DNA from: Nautilus pompilius
Lineage: Eukaryota > Mollusca > Cephalopoda > Nautilida > Nautilidae
Direction of reading: 5' to 3'
DNA length: 64,000 nt
Assembly: GCA_018389105.1 (NCBI GenBank)
Contig: JACATO010000330.1
Coordinates: 186,001-250,000, forward strand
Part shown: positions 58,801 to 64,000 of the stretch, in pieces
Layout: each line of letters starts with the position of its first letter
How positions within the stretch are numbered: position 1 is the stretch's first letter
Made by a program: the position numbers and the translations under genes
The notes under the pieces: generated by a model
The model's input: the letters and a program-made list of their open reading frames with translations, nothing else
What the model was told of the DNA's origin: nothing
Database searches by the model: none

Positions 58801-61712
58801 AAACACTATTTAAAATAATAATAACTCTTCGTTTCTTCTTACGCTTGTTCCTATTTTCTTTATTTCTCTCAAACGTTTTCCACTAGACAATACTGTATAA
58901 AGAACACTGATTAACTGCCTCGCTCTCACAATGCTCAGCATACATAAAGACAGATACAATACAGTGTTAGAGATGTCTCTCAGGGCAGCCAAGGTGATAC
59001 GAAATGGTGATGTTATCAGCACCATTTTAGCAGATAAACTCGCTGTGCAGGTACAAAAGAATTAAACCAGTGAGGCTGCCTTGTCAGTCGCCATACAAAC
59101 ATCTCTATTTCAAATCTGGCTCGTTCATGACCATACCACTAAAGACAGACTATAACAGGACAGGAGGACTGGGGTTAATGCCAGCTGCTACTCAGATGCG
59201 CCAGTTTCCTTTCCTCACTTCAGTTTGCCATCCACTGATTGGGTTTCTTCTGACTACAATGGTACAGACCGACTGACCACTCACCTGTTGATGAGACTGG
59301 TATCAATTAGGGAGCATCCTAAACCACCACAGCTGAATATGTTCCACTGACACTTACCCGCAGTGAAAACCCTTTTAATCCTGATAAAACTTGCAAAGAC
59401 CAAAACATTAGATTTGTTAGTTTTGCACGCACTGCCAACCCCCTCATACTATCACAATTAGACCCACATTCAAGTCCCATCACTGCTGAGGAGCTCTCGA
59501 TCTTAGTGCTACCTTTTAACCCCAAACGACTAATGTTGTGTACTTACGCCCTGTGGGTTAGTGCCAAAGCCTGTAGCGCCAGGTGTGCCAAAACCGGTGC
59601 TGCCAAAAGTGCTGGTGCTTGACCCATAAAGACCCGACTGTGTGCTGGCTGGAGTACCAAACAACCCCTGGAGAACAATTGTGTTTTATTCATTTACGGT
59701 GTATAGATCAGAATGGAAGACGAGAAGCTAGCGTACAAGGAACTTTTGTAGTCATCACCACAAACACTATCTGCTTGGCATGATGCCCATGCAGTTCCTC
59801 GATTTTTATAGTGAGTGCCATCTCACTTACGAGGGGACCGTGTAAGTCTTCTTTTATTATAATGATGCTAGTTAGCAGCTGTTAAATATAAAAGTCACAT
59901 CACGGTTAATTTGTAAAAAGTAACTTATTAATGTACCCCTTGGAGACCTGCCCAAAAGGAAACTAAAGATCTATACTAATTTCTTTAAAACCTAAATTTA
60001 CAATGGTTTCTTTGCTATTAGAACAAACATGCATCTACAATATATTTTTAAAAAATACATAATGCTCAATTAATTAGCAAACAGCTGGACATTCATTAAT
60101 GAAAAAAGTGGGCCCCTTGACAACCCATGTACTGAATCTTACCTTTGTTTGCTGCTGTGGGTTCTGTCCAAACAAGGATGTGCCAGTCGTTGCTGTTGGG
60201 TTGTTAAAGGTAAAGCCAGTTGTATTGGCACTAGTTGTGCTTCCAAACAGAGGTTTGGACTGACCGAACAAGCCCGTGCCCGACTGAGCTGCAGGACTCT
60301 GGCCAAACAGGCCTGTCCCTGCTGACCCTGTACTCCCAAAACCCCCTGTAAGATAAGCAAAAGACCTATTACAATGCCCTAATGCACACAATTAAAAAGG
60401 GAAAAGACTAACATGACAGATGTTAGAATGAAAATTCGACACCATTGAAAATCTCCAGGAGAGAATTTTAGAGAGCAGCTTGTCTCGTGTATTGAAATGA
60501 TGGTCTGAAAAGTCTTCGTTTTAAGAGTAAGATCAAAATGGCATTGACAACAACCCAGACAGAGAAAGGTTCTTACTTTGGTCACTTCAGACAAAGCCAT
60601 GTTTTTGCTAAAAGCATAATTTTCATCTAGTCGACCCAGGCAAGTGTACCCTTAGAGTTGCAGACTAAAGTGAACATCTAATACACACAGATTTTGTACA
60701 TTCTGAAAAGTATCCAGGTTTTTCCCTGCATAGTGCAGCAGTCATCCCATACTGGTTTTAAAACATCCATGTTACTCACTGTGTACATTTGGGATGTGCT
60801 TCTTTATAACTACATTTTTAAGAATATTTAATGCTGTCTGGTAGTAACAGTTTGTTTTGTTCTGATACAACATACACCATGTTTGCTTTCTACCAAATGA
60901 GGCCATGAGTATCATCCACTGCAAATTCAGAGGCAAATAAAATGAAAAAAGAGCCTTTTGAAGATTCCTAGCAGCACAACTACAATGTACAAACAGACCT
61001 GCAGAAATTTGAATTTGCAAAATTAGAGAAGACTTACTCTGCAGTACATTAAAAACATGTACCAGCATGTCATTTCATTTAGTACAATTAATGCAAAGAG
61101 CCATATCAATTGCACACAGCCACTCCAGGCAACCAGAAAATGTTTTCTGCATTGTCGCTTACCTGCTGCTAACTTACTCCATCCTATCACGGTTCTGCTT
61201 CCTAAAATTATCCCCCATGCTTTCTCAGAGGCTCGGCTAATTTATGAGTACATATAATCTTTAAACAGGAATTAAAAATTGGCACGATTCATAACGTAGC
61301 ATGTAACAATAAGAGAGTCTCAAGAACTTAGCTAAAAACTGTTTAAACAATCTAGGCTCAATATTTTTTTTTTCTTAATCACTAATAATGATAACAATAG
61401 TTGCCCCTTATGATCAATAAACCTATGGGCGTGAAAGTTAGTTTGTAGTGTTGGAGCTGCTGCCTGCATTGTAATGACGTGTGCTCCACAAGTACCTGGA
61501 AAAACCTGAGTGTTTGGAGAACCAATATGGGGCATCTTGCTTGAGTGTTTACCTGTTCCAAACCCAGTGGTCTTGTTCTGTCCAAAGCTCCCAAAGCCAG
61601 TGGTTGACTGAGCTGGCTGGGCAGGGCTAAACAACCCTAACCCGGTCTGCTGTTGAGGCTGCTGCTGCTGTTTCCCCTTCCGACCAACTTGGTAATCTTC
61701 TTGACGTAGTTC
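26772..61712 (-). CDS. NUP98: NUP98-NUP96 precursor nucleoporin, 5' partial, 33 coding exons
   Basis: Spliced gene; 1,647 codons plus stop lie in the window, all introns are GT-AG and all phases join. In order (residues of the visible part): LRQEDY, which follows GLEBS in vertebrates (1-7); GLFG/FG region (to about 298), the phase-separating permeability barrier of the pore; linker (about 299-525) with TNPEAQKALLSE and KRSIKKL; autoproteolytic domain (about 533-681) with HPAGI, RPGYYTVP, LGREGYGSLYF, YRPETGSWVFE and the cleavage motif HF|S (679-681); then NUP96 (about 682-1647) with LGINAQDVQMMKASFFLGD, MGRSFRVGWGPGWTLAHSG, EAFSRWLS, LSGKQISEAC, RLALLLAQA, HLDYRL, GLWEWALFV, LPERSSTTILDWE and LPMPEDYSIQEMRTL. 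NUP96 joins the Y-shaped NUP107-160 complex. GLEBS and the first FG block should lie beyond 64000. Confidence 0.96.
27617..27715 (-). CDS. NUP98: NUP96 exon gg
   Basis: Phase 2 in and out. LCQSEMAKSSANLLQSLLTM matches vertebrate LAQSDMAKRVANLLRVVLSL. Donor gtacgt. Confidence 0.94.
27866..27963 (-). CDS. NUP98: NUP96 exon ff
   Basis: Phase 0 in, phase 2 out. FDQLEKLKPKVTNLCSKVGS and CWNSKDR match vertebrate LEQLHIKVTSLCSRIEQIQCYSAKDR. Confidence 0.93.
28859..29001 (-). CDS. NUP98: NUP96 exon ee
   Basis: Phase 1 in, phase 0 out. YLNELALPERSSTTILDWET and GGSVYLNYINL match vertebrate FLEDLAPPERSSLIQDWETSGLVYLDYI. Confidence 0.96.
29327..29450 (-). CDS. NUP98: NUP96 exon dd
   Basis: Phase 0 in, phase 1 out. 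ALRARHENLPHDEAWHLLKA and WNESHQVVLHHIAAEAIIN match vertebrate AVRAHMESDKHLEALCLF...WNRCHKLIIRHLASDAIIN. Confidence 0.96.
30045..30174 (-). CDS. NUP98: NUP96 exon cc
   Basis: Phase 2 in, phase 0 out. REAAIKHILNKHI, then FIQEQLLVPPEWVHYAK, matching vertebrate FLTQKLRVPAKWIHEAK. Confidence 0.95.
30483..30638 (-). CDS. NUP98: NUP96 exon bb
   Basis: Phase 2 in and out. WHLCQVLQSLGYKHLS and AAQLEAVGLWEWALFVVMHI match vertebrate WHLWEVLRALNYTHLS and GQLESEGLWEWAIFVLLHI. Confidence 0.96.
30716..30813. repeat. Imperfect inverted repeat
   Basis: Arms acaacacaatgacaggtat and atacctgtcattgtgttgt are complementary, flanked by A/C-rich and T/G-rich extensions, with about 44 bases between. Just upstream (in gene direction) of exon bb. 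It may be a tiny MITE. Confidence 0.6.
31018..31299 (-). CDS. NUP98: NUP96 exon aa
   Basis: 94 codons, phase 2 in and out. Contains SPLPPYLEDEDD, TCYHLLQLYCDKSYRLERTL and NHLDYRL, matching vertebrate SPLPSYLEG...CFHLLKLYSDRHYDL...DPLDYRL. Confidence 0.96.
31923..32059 (-). CDS. NUP98: NUP96 exon z
   Basis: Phase 0 in, phase 2 out. MKIFALLSGNLVWSV and VGWKRALALHLW match vertebrate LRIFALLAGKPVWQL...LDWKRSLAIHLWY. Confidence 0.96.
32636..32815 (-). CDS. NUP98: NUP96 exon y
   Basis: 60 codons, phase 0 in and out. AILSQLSGKQISEACMTAEA, GDYRLALLLAQATGS and MEKQLIEWAEYK, the conserved ACE1-type helical core shared with SEC31 and other coat nucleoporins. Confidence 0.96.
34054..34169 (-). CDS. NUP98: NUP96 exon x
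   Basis: Phase 1 in, phase 0 out. ARKEAFSRWLSQTAASQIKE matches vertebrate RRRAFSRWLSCTATPQIEE. Donor gttagt. Confidence 0.95.
35248..35346 (-). CDS. NUP98: NUP96 exon w
   Basis: Phase 1 in and out, 99 nt. HPDVAWLRHSSTVWDLCVA and LWGNLPEY match vertebrate IVKHWSLTWTLCEALWGHL. Start of the helical domain that contacts SEC13 and NUP107 in the Y complex. Donor gtacaa. Confidence 0.93.
35822..36420 (+). pseudogene. Tc1-like transposase remnant in a NUP98-96 intron
   Basis: Opposite strand to the host gene. Readable pieces in the order of Tc1/mariner transposases: DWGRVLFSDKSHFEVQNQQG with the DDE-region VLFSDxSxF motif, then a stop; EGSNVFQQDQ (family VFQQDNAP); and WPGNSPASVDNLWSKAEKI (family WPGNSPDLNPIENLW). 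The middle of the catalytic domain is deleted and the DNA-binding part is unreadable, so it cannot be active. Terminal repeats not seen. Confidence 0.8.
36913..37057 (-). CDS. NUP98: NUP96 exon v
   Basis: Phase 0 in, phase 1 out. EHYKRMLEVQLTHSRN and CPLFVPAMGVAALHQYAAEA match vertebrate LELKLKHSTV...CPLIVPNLGVAVIHDYADW. Confidence 0.95.
37162..37304 (-). CDS. NUP98: NUP96 exon u
   Basis: Phase 1 in, phase 0 out. IKENTFSILHRIHHGSA and WKVTLEKLQPASHL; the latter matches vertebrate FKVHLEKLSLRQ. The acceptor is gtccag at CTCAG; the nearby ctcag would break the frame. Confidence 0.88.
37653..37709 (-). CDS. NUP98: Possible optional 57-nt cassette of NUP96
   Basis: Bounded by ttattag and gtaaac, phase 1 in and out with no stop: 19 codons reading AQDTTAASRRLTENFEVST. 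It is GC-richer than its flanks. Exons s and u also join in frame without it, so it could be a cassette, an exon remnant or chance. Not counted in the main model. Confidence 0.3.
37968..38255 (-). CDS. NUP98: NUP96 exon s
   Basis: 96 codons, phase 1 in and out. FRKQHLIMDAGCF, then MGRSFRVGWGPGWTLAHSG, near-identical to vertebrate MGRSFRVGWGPNWTLANSG. Donor gtacgt. Confidence 0.96.
38590..38649. repeat. Perfect 28-bp inverted repeat with 4-base loop
   Basis: The two 28-base AT-only and near-AT arms are exact reverse complements (38590-38617 and 38622-38649) around tttt. Lies in the intron after exon r. It could form a strong hairpin in the transcript. Confidence 0.9.
38919..39167 (-). CDS. 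NUP98: NUP96 exon r, with an alternative donor
   Basis: Phase 1 in and out. Encodes KPFSIPNRSLELFQAEVKKP, GGLLVHTLLRDQGRE and, in the long form, a Ser-rich end (SSSLSEAGQPTTIAKSS). A perfect donor gtgagt at 39000-39005 inside the exon would end it at 39006 in the same phase, removing 29 codons; the distal donor is gtcagt. Which is used cannot be told from sequence. Confidence 0.85.
39413..39544 (-). CDS. NUP98: NUP96 exon q
   Basis: Phase 1 in and out. HRLAMNLGINAQDVQMMKAS matches vertebrate HIASSLGINPHVLQIMKAS, a conserved NUP96 N-terminal motif. Confidence 0.95.
39755..39935 (-). CDS. NUP98: NUP96 exon p
   Basis: Phase 0 in, phase 1 out. Encodes KQKVQSLQTRFDGVLPPQQQ, VDDLLAGMQQAVGMREMSS and an acidic end EEDDEMPDI. 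This N-terminal NUP96 stretch is poorly conserved; splice sites and phase support it. Confidence 0.88.
39936..46470 (-). other. NUP98: NUP98-96 long intron between exons o and p
   Basis: About 6.5 kb between the NUP98-coding and NUP96-coding parts, mostly AT-rich with no conserved exon. A GC-richer stretch at about 45350-45640 stands out, but neither strand gives a recognisable product. A - strand AATAAA at 46298-46303 lies soon after exon o. Confidence 0.75.
46298..46303 (-). promoter_or_regulatory. NUP98: Candidate intronic polyadenylation signal
   Basis: AATAAA on the - strand about 170 bases downstream of exon o. Read-through from exon o meets a stop within five codons (VSKI*), so use of this signal would give a NUP98-only mRNA. 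The motif may be chance in AT-rich DNA. Confidence 0.25.
46471..46581 (-). CDS. NUP98: NUP98 exon o, autocleavage site HF|S
   Basis: 37 codons, phase 0 in and out. VKHFSKYGLLDDSDDEHL holds the invariant His-Phe|Ser where the precursor cuts itself to free NUP98 and NUP96. An acidic and Gln-rich stretch follows. Donor gtcagt. The next intron, about 6.5 kb, is the longest seen in this gene. Confidence 0.97.
46698..46811 (-). CDS. NUP98: NUP98 exon n
   Basis: 38 codons, phase 0 in and out. FIDYRPETGSWVFE matches vertebrate FKEYRPETGSWVFK just before the cleavage site. A long (TTA)n microsatellite abuts its acceptor. Confidence 0.97.
46812..46862. repeat. (TAA)n microsatellite at a splice acceptor
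   Basis: About 16 uninterrupted TAA/ATA units, read as (TTA)n on the gene strand, ending within a few bases of the AG of exon n. It takes the place of a normal polypyrimidine tract. Confidence 0.9.
47701..47840 (-). CDS. NUP98: NUP98 exon m
   Basis: Phase 1 in, phase 0 out. VHFRKKEVTVYPDDEHKP, then GLNKKAEVTLDCVWPVDKSS, matching vertebrate [20 protein letters not shown]. Donor gtgagt. Confidence 0.97.
48444..48648 (-). CDS. NUP98: NUP98 exon l, start of autoproteolytic domain
   Basis: Phase 0 in, phase 1 out. HPAGIVMTRPGYYTVPNVEE, then CFVCDFTLGREGYGSLYFPG and NIAGLNIDDL. This is the N-terminal half of the nucleoporin autopeptidase fold (family S59). Confidence 0.97.
48758..48878 (-). CDS. 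NUP98: NUP98 exon k
   Basis: Phase 2 in, phase 0 out. TTIAELNVKNKSF corresponds to vertebrate DTIVALNMRAALRNG; then charged SNHDDLKDENESPERERD. The (AG)n end of the exon codes for ERERD and directly touches the donor. Confidence 0.88.
49814..49918 (-). CDS. NUP98: NUP98 exon j
   Basis: Phase 2 in and out, 105 nt. Ser/Pro-rich: KNSSDDEENTSP and ELPIRSPRPPN, a disordered linker with several SP/TP sites. Donor gtatgtg. Confidence 0.87.
50761..50954 (-). CDS. NUP98: NUP98 exon i
   Basis: Phase 0 in, phase 2 out. Acidic stretch NHLFDDNDDDDFGFDIEAF then TPKRSIKKLDIRSLNNSN, equivalent to vertebrate HLFDGLDDDE and PKKSIKKLVLKNLNNSN. The basic part may bind import receptors. A GA-repeat lies in the intron just upstream of the acceptor. 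Confidence 0.94.
52165..52305 (-). CDS. NUP98: NUP98 exon h
   Basis: 47 codons, phase 0 in and out. LRPTNPEAQKALLSE and YKVSPRP are near-identical to vertebrate LKPTNPAAQKAL...YKLTPRP. Confidence 0.94.
52764..52878 (-). CDS. NUP98: NUP98 exon g
   Basis: Phase 2 in, phase 0 out. LQKQLEALVQSPYGDSSLFW matches the vertebrate helix LQQHINSLTYSPFGDSPLF, the start of the post-FG linker. Confidence 0.94.
54183..54255 (-). CDS. NUP98: NUP98 exon f, end of FG region
   Basis: Phase 1 in, phase 2 out. Encodes GFSSGLGGGTGLPFNLGGN, comparable to the GLGAGFG stretch that closes the vertebrate FG region. Confidence 0.88.
54651..54833 (-). CDS. NUP98: NUP98 exon e, FG repeats
   Basis: Phase 1 in and out. 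Contains GGGLFGNKP (close to vertebrate GGLFGNKP), TFSVG, GGIFG and GFGFN, in Asn/Gly-rich spacers. Donor gtgagt. Confidence 0.94.
55685..56501 (-). other. Coding-like island of unknown identity in a NUP98 intron
   Basis: One - strand frame runs from 56501 to 55956 with a single stop (at 56250-56252). It includes a hydrophobic, signal-peptide-like stretch KLLLLLLCCIHLLVSEICVG, then DSLQTNGGSMCLTFHTDANS. A shifted frame continues at 56038-55685. No family recognised. The + strand is also partly open, so this may be compositional, or a decayed gene or mobile element. Confidence 0.25.
57987..58140 (-). CDS. NUP98: NUP98 exon d, FG repeats
   Basis: Phase 0 in, phase 1 out. Contains GLFG, GFG, SFGFG, a decayed unit NLFA and SFSFG. 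Acceptor gctgcag, donor gtaagt. Confidence 0.93.
59548..59667 (-). CDS. NUP98: NUP98 exon c, FG repeats
   Basis: Forty codons, phase 0 in and out, so skippable. Contains GLFG, the variant GLYG, STFG and two GFG units. Donor gtaagta. Confidence 0.92.
60143..60345 (-). CDS. NUP98: NUP98 exon b, GLFG repeats
   Basis: Phase 1 in, phase 0 out. Carries GFGSTG, GLFGQ twice, PLFG, GFTF and SLFGQ in Ser/Thr/Gln-rich spacers, typical of the cohesive GLFG domain that binds transport receptors. Confidence 0.95.
61553..61712 (-). CDS. NUP98: NUP98 exon a (first in window)
   Basis: Phase 0 in, phase 1 out. ELRQEDYQVGRKGKQ is the segment directly after the GLEBS motif of vertebrate NUP98; then a poly-Gln patch and GFGSFGQNKTTGFG. 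This position shows that the gene continues past the right edge. Confidence 0.93.
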
Positions 61713-64000
61713 CTGTAAAAGTTACAGAAAAATCTGTACTACAAGATACCCAAATTTGAGAAATCTGCCCATGTGTATGTGGACTGGCATCAATGGTATG
61801 TTTCAATTTTAGTAGTGAAGTATCCAACTGCAGCAACAGAGATGGTGGATGCTTCGATTATTGGGAAAATGTTTGCAAAGTAGAAAGAAACAGATTACTG
61901 GGGATGCATTTAAAAAGCAAAATATGAACGATCAATGTAGATGACACAATTGTTTTGCTCTTTTCTTTTGGGAGGGTCAGATAAATCAGTACACCACATT
62001 CTTTTTCTTTTCTGTTCTTTACTGTAACAGATTGTTATTTCCAAATTTGGAAGGAAGATATTCACAGCTGTACTTTGTAAGAAAGAATACAATTTACGCT
62101 GTTTCCATTCAGGTAGAGTCTACACTGACATGATGTTATGAAAGTCTGCAAATCACATACTTCACCAGAATAACTAAAAACACAAGGGTTTTTTAGTGCT
62201 GAACTGTTTTACTTATTAAGGACACAAGGTGAGTTCTAACCTAATGCAAAAGTTTAAACATCAACTTAATTCTAATTTAGATAATTAAAATGTAATGAAA
62301 AAAATTAATTTAAAATAACTACAACATAATTTTACAAAAAATCTCTACAATTTAATCTATCTTAACCCTTTCTCATTCAGAAAATGCAACATTAATACAC
62401 ACAAATGTTCAGACAATTTGCCAGATGGCTACACAAAATGCACCTACCTGATTAATATTATTTAAAACCATAACAGGTCAGGGAATGACTGACTTAGCAC
62501 AGTTAGTAATCCAAATAAAAAAGAACATGATCAGAAAATGAAAGAAAGAATTTAATGTATAATGCAGAATGGAAAAAAACATACAGTAAAATCACCCAGT
62601 TATTGTCACAAAGAGGTGCCAACACAGATTCAATTTCTTGAATCTCCTCACTGTCATTACTTTTGGTACTAAATCTGTCATCCTCTCCAATAATCCTCAA
62701 TAGGTGACATTTGCTGCTACAAACGTTTTTATCTCCACCCTGGTGGTGTCTGTAAAGGTGAAGTCAGTTCTGGGTCAGTCTCCTTAGCCACATGGCAAAA
62801 AAAAATAATCTGATATCAACTCATAGAAGAAACCCACTGGACTCCTGACAGATCTTCGGGCCAGCAAACTGTGGGAAAAAAAACAACCCTGGCACACTAA
62901 TCGGCCACAGATGACTCAGATTCCACTTGATAATCCCACTCTCAATATCCAACATACCTCCACCACTGTGCGACCATCTAAATGGGAGGGAGATCTGAGG
63001 TACAAACACTCGAGACCTCCACATCACCGAAAGGAAAGGATTCAGTGCTGGATTCCATAATTAAATAATAACGGTAGATAATGTACAGGTAATCAAAGTT
63101 GGTCGGGCAAGTAGCTTGGAAAAATGAAGCAATATAAATAGCTGGGAGGAGGAATAATGTGGACGAGCATCCTTCTGCACATACCATCTTCTAGAGTATA
63201 GAGGGAAGTAATTTTTAAATGACCTGTCAATGCCCAACTGTTTTTAAATGGCTTGCCCTGCTCAATTTTGCCTGTTCTGAACAAGAAAGGGTTAATACGC
63301 TAAAATAATCTTAGGCCTAACAAAAAAGCTTTTAAAAAGTGTTATGGAAAAAAAAAAAACAACCAGTGGTTGCATTTTCTTCTTCTTCTTAGGGTGACAG
63401 GTAAAAACAATGCTTTAAATATTGTCAAAACTCATTTGATCCATTGCAGTCTACCACTTAATGAGTAAAACTGACTTTGTGGCTTTTTATTTCAGCATTT
63501 TATTCATTGGATGCCTACTCTTGGACAGTACAATTCATAAAAAGATCAGTATTCTTTTGACTTTAAACATCTCAGCTATAGTACACACACATTCCTGTTA
63601 AATGAGAGTAGTTTCTTTGCTTTAATAACTTCATCTTATGCTTACATCTTACAATTTTTTAAAAATAAAAATTATCCATGCAATGAGTTTTAACAGGTGC
63701 CATCACCATTCATAACACGACAGAGGAACATATTGAAATGCAATCAAAGTTCTGTTTCTGTTTTTCTATTTCAACTTTTTAGGTACTAAATTTCAAAATG
63801 ACTGAGCAATGAAAAATCCCATCACTTTGCCTTTTGAAAAAAAAAAGGGTTAAATACTCAGCGAGGCAAAGTTGGCTGAGCACAAATCAATAAAAAGCCA
63901 CGGCAAGTTATAACAGCAAAGCCAATGGCAACCACAAACAAAAAGTACAGAAAACAAAGCAACAACATCGACTGACTGGTCCACTACCACTGGTCTCACA
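61713..64000 (-). other. NUP98: NUP98 intron running off the right edge
   Basis: No exon with the GLEBS motif or the first FG block was found here on the - strand. Apart from the dispersed repeat, the sequence is AT-rich. The upstream exon should end in phase 0. Confidence 0.7.
62505..63290 (+). repeat. Dispersed repeat, copy 2
   Basis: Same ordered blocks as 23928-24540, same orientation: gtaatccaaataaaaaagaa, gtgccaacacagattcaatt, ccctggtggtgtctg, ttagccacatgg, cgagacctccacatca, aatgtggacgagcat, tagagtatagagggaagt, ctgtcaatgcc and ggcttgccc. Diverged by substitutions and indels. Lies in the intron upstream of NUP98 exon a. Confidence 0.65.

Noticed and set aside
62455-62491. Splice-donor-like cag|gtaggt on the - strand after a short open frame
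   Set aside because: The frame has a stop just upstream and no NUP98-like residues.
61713-64000. Search for the GLEBS motif and NUP98 start codon at the right edge
   Set aside because: No - strand frame with the KEYExKSLE-type motif or FG repeats found; the 5' end is taken to lie outside the window.
1-64000. CRISPR arrays, rRNA, tRNA genes, operons, ribosome binding sites
   Set aside because: None seen; the DNA is eukaryotic nuclear, so bacterial features are not expected, and no tRNA cloverleaf or rRNA segment was recognised by eye.

Overview
The window is nuclear DNA from an animal. Short coding blocks with GT...AG borders are separated by long AT-rich introns, and the proteins are metazoan: MIEAP/SPATA18 and the fused nucleoporin NUP98-NUP96. 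Compact introns, decayed hAT and Tc1 transposons and the divergence from vertebrate proteins suggest an invertebrate, most likely a mollusc or other lophotrochozoan. That placement is an inference, because no species-diagnostic sequence was found.

Layout, left to right. (1) 1-1.8 kb, + strand: an intronless, GC-rich gene for a 539-residue acyl-CoA ligase of the ANL (AMP-forming) superfamily. (2) 1.8-5.8 kb: AT-rich spacer. (3) 5.8-23.6 kb, - strand: SPATA18/MIEAP (mitochondria-eating protein), rebuilt as ten coding exons whose phases all join (434 aa). A decayed hAT-type transposase lies inside its exon 5-6 intron. (4) 23.6-26.8 kb: GC-rich 5' flank of SPATA18, one copy of a dispersed repeat, and spacer. 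(5) 26.8-61.7 kb, - strand: the NUP98-96 precursor, rebuilt as 33 phase-compatible coding exons (1,647 codons plus stop). It runs from the segment just after the expected GLEBS motif to the natural stop. The 5' end (first FG block and GLEBS) should lie beyond base 64000. The order is FG/GLFG region, linker, autoproteolytic domain ending in HF|S, then the whole NUP96 part. A Tc1-like transposase remnant, several hairpins and microsatellites sit in its introns. (6) 61.7-64 kb: intron of NUP98 holding the second copy of the dispersed repeat.

The three genes show no sign of being a functional cluster: one makes acyl-CoA, one acts in mitochondrial quality control and one builds the nuclear pore. 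The most useful observations are candidate transcript variants of NUP98-96: two in-frame donors 87 nt apart, a possible symmetric 57-nt cassette, and a possible NUP98-only end by intronic polyadenylation. Others are the compositional contrast of the intronless ligase, the transposon fossils, and a coding-like island of unknown origin at 55.7-56.5 kb. I found no convincing new biological system.
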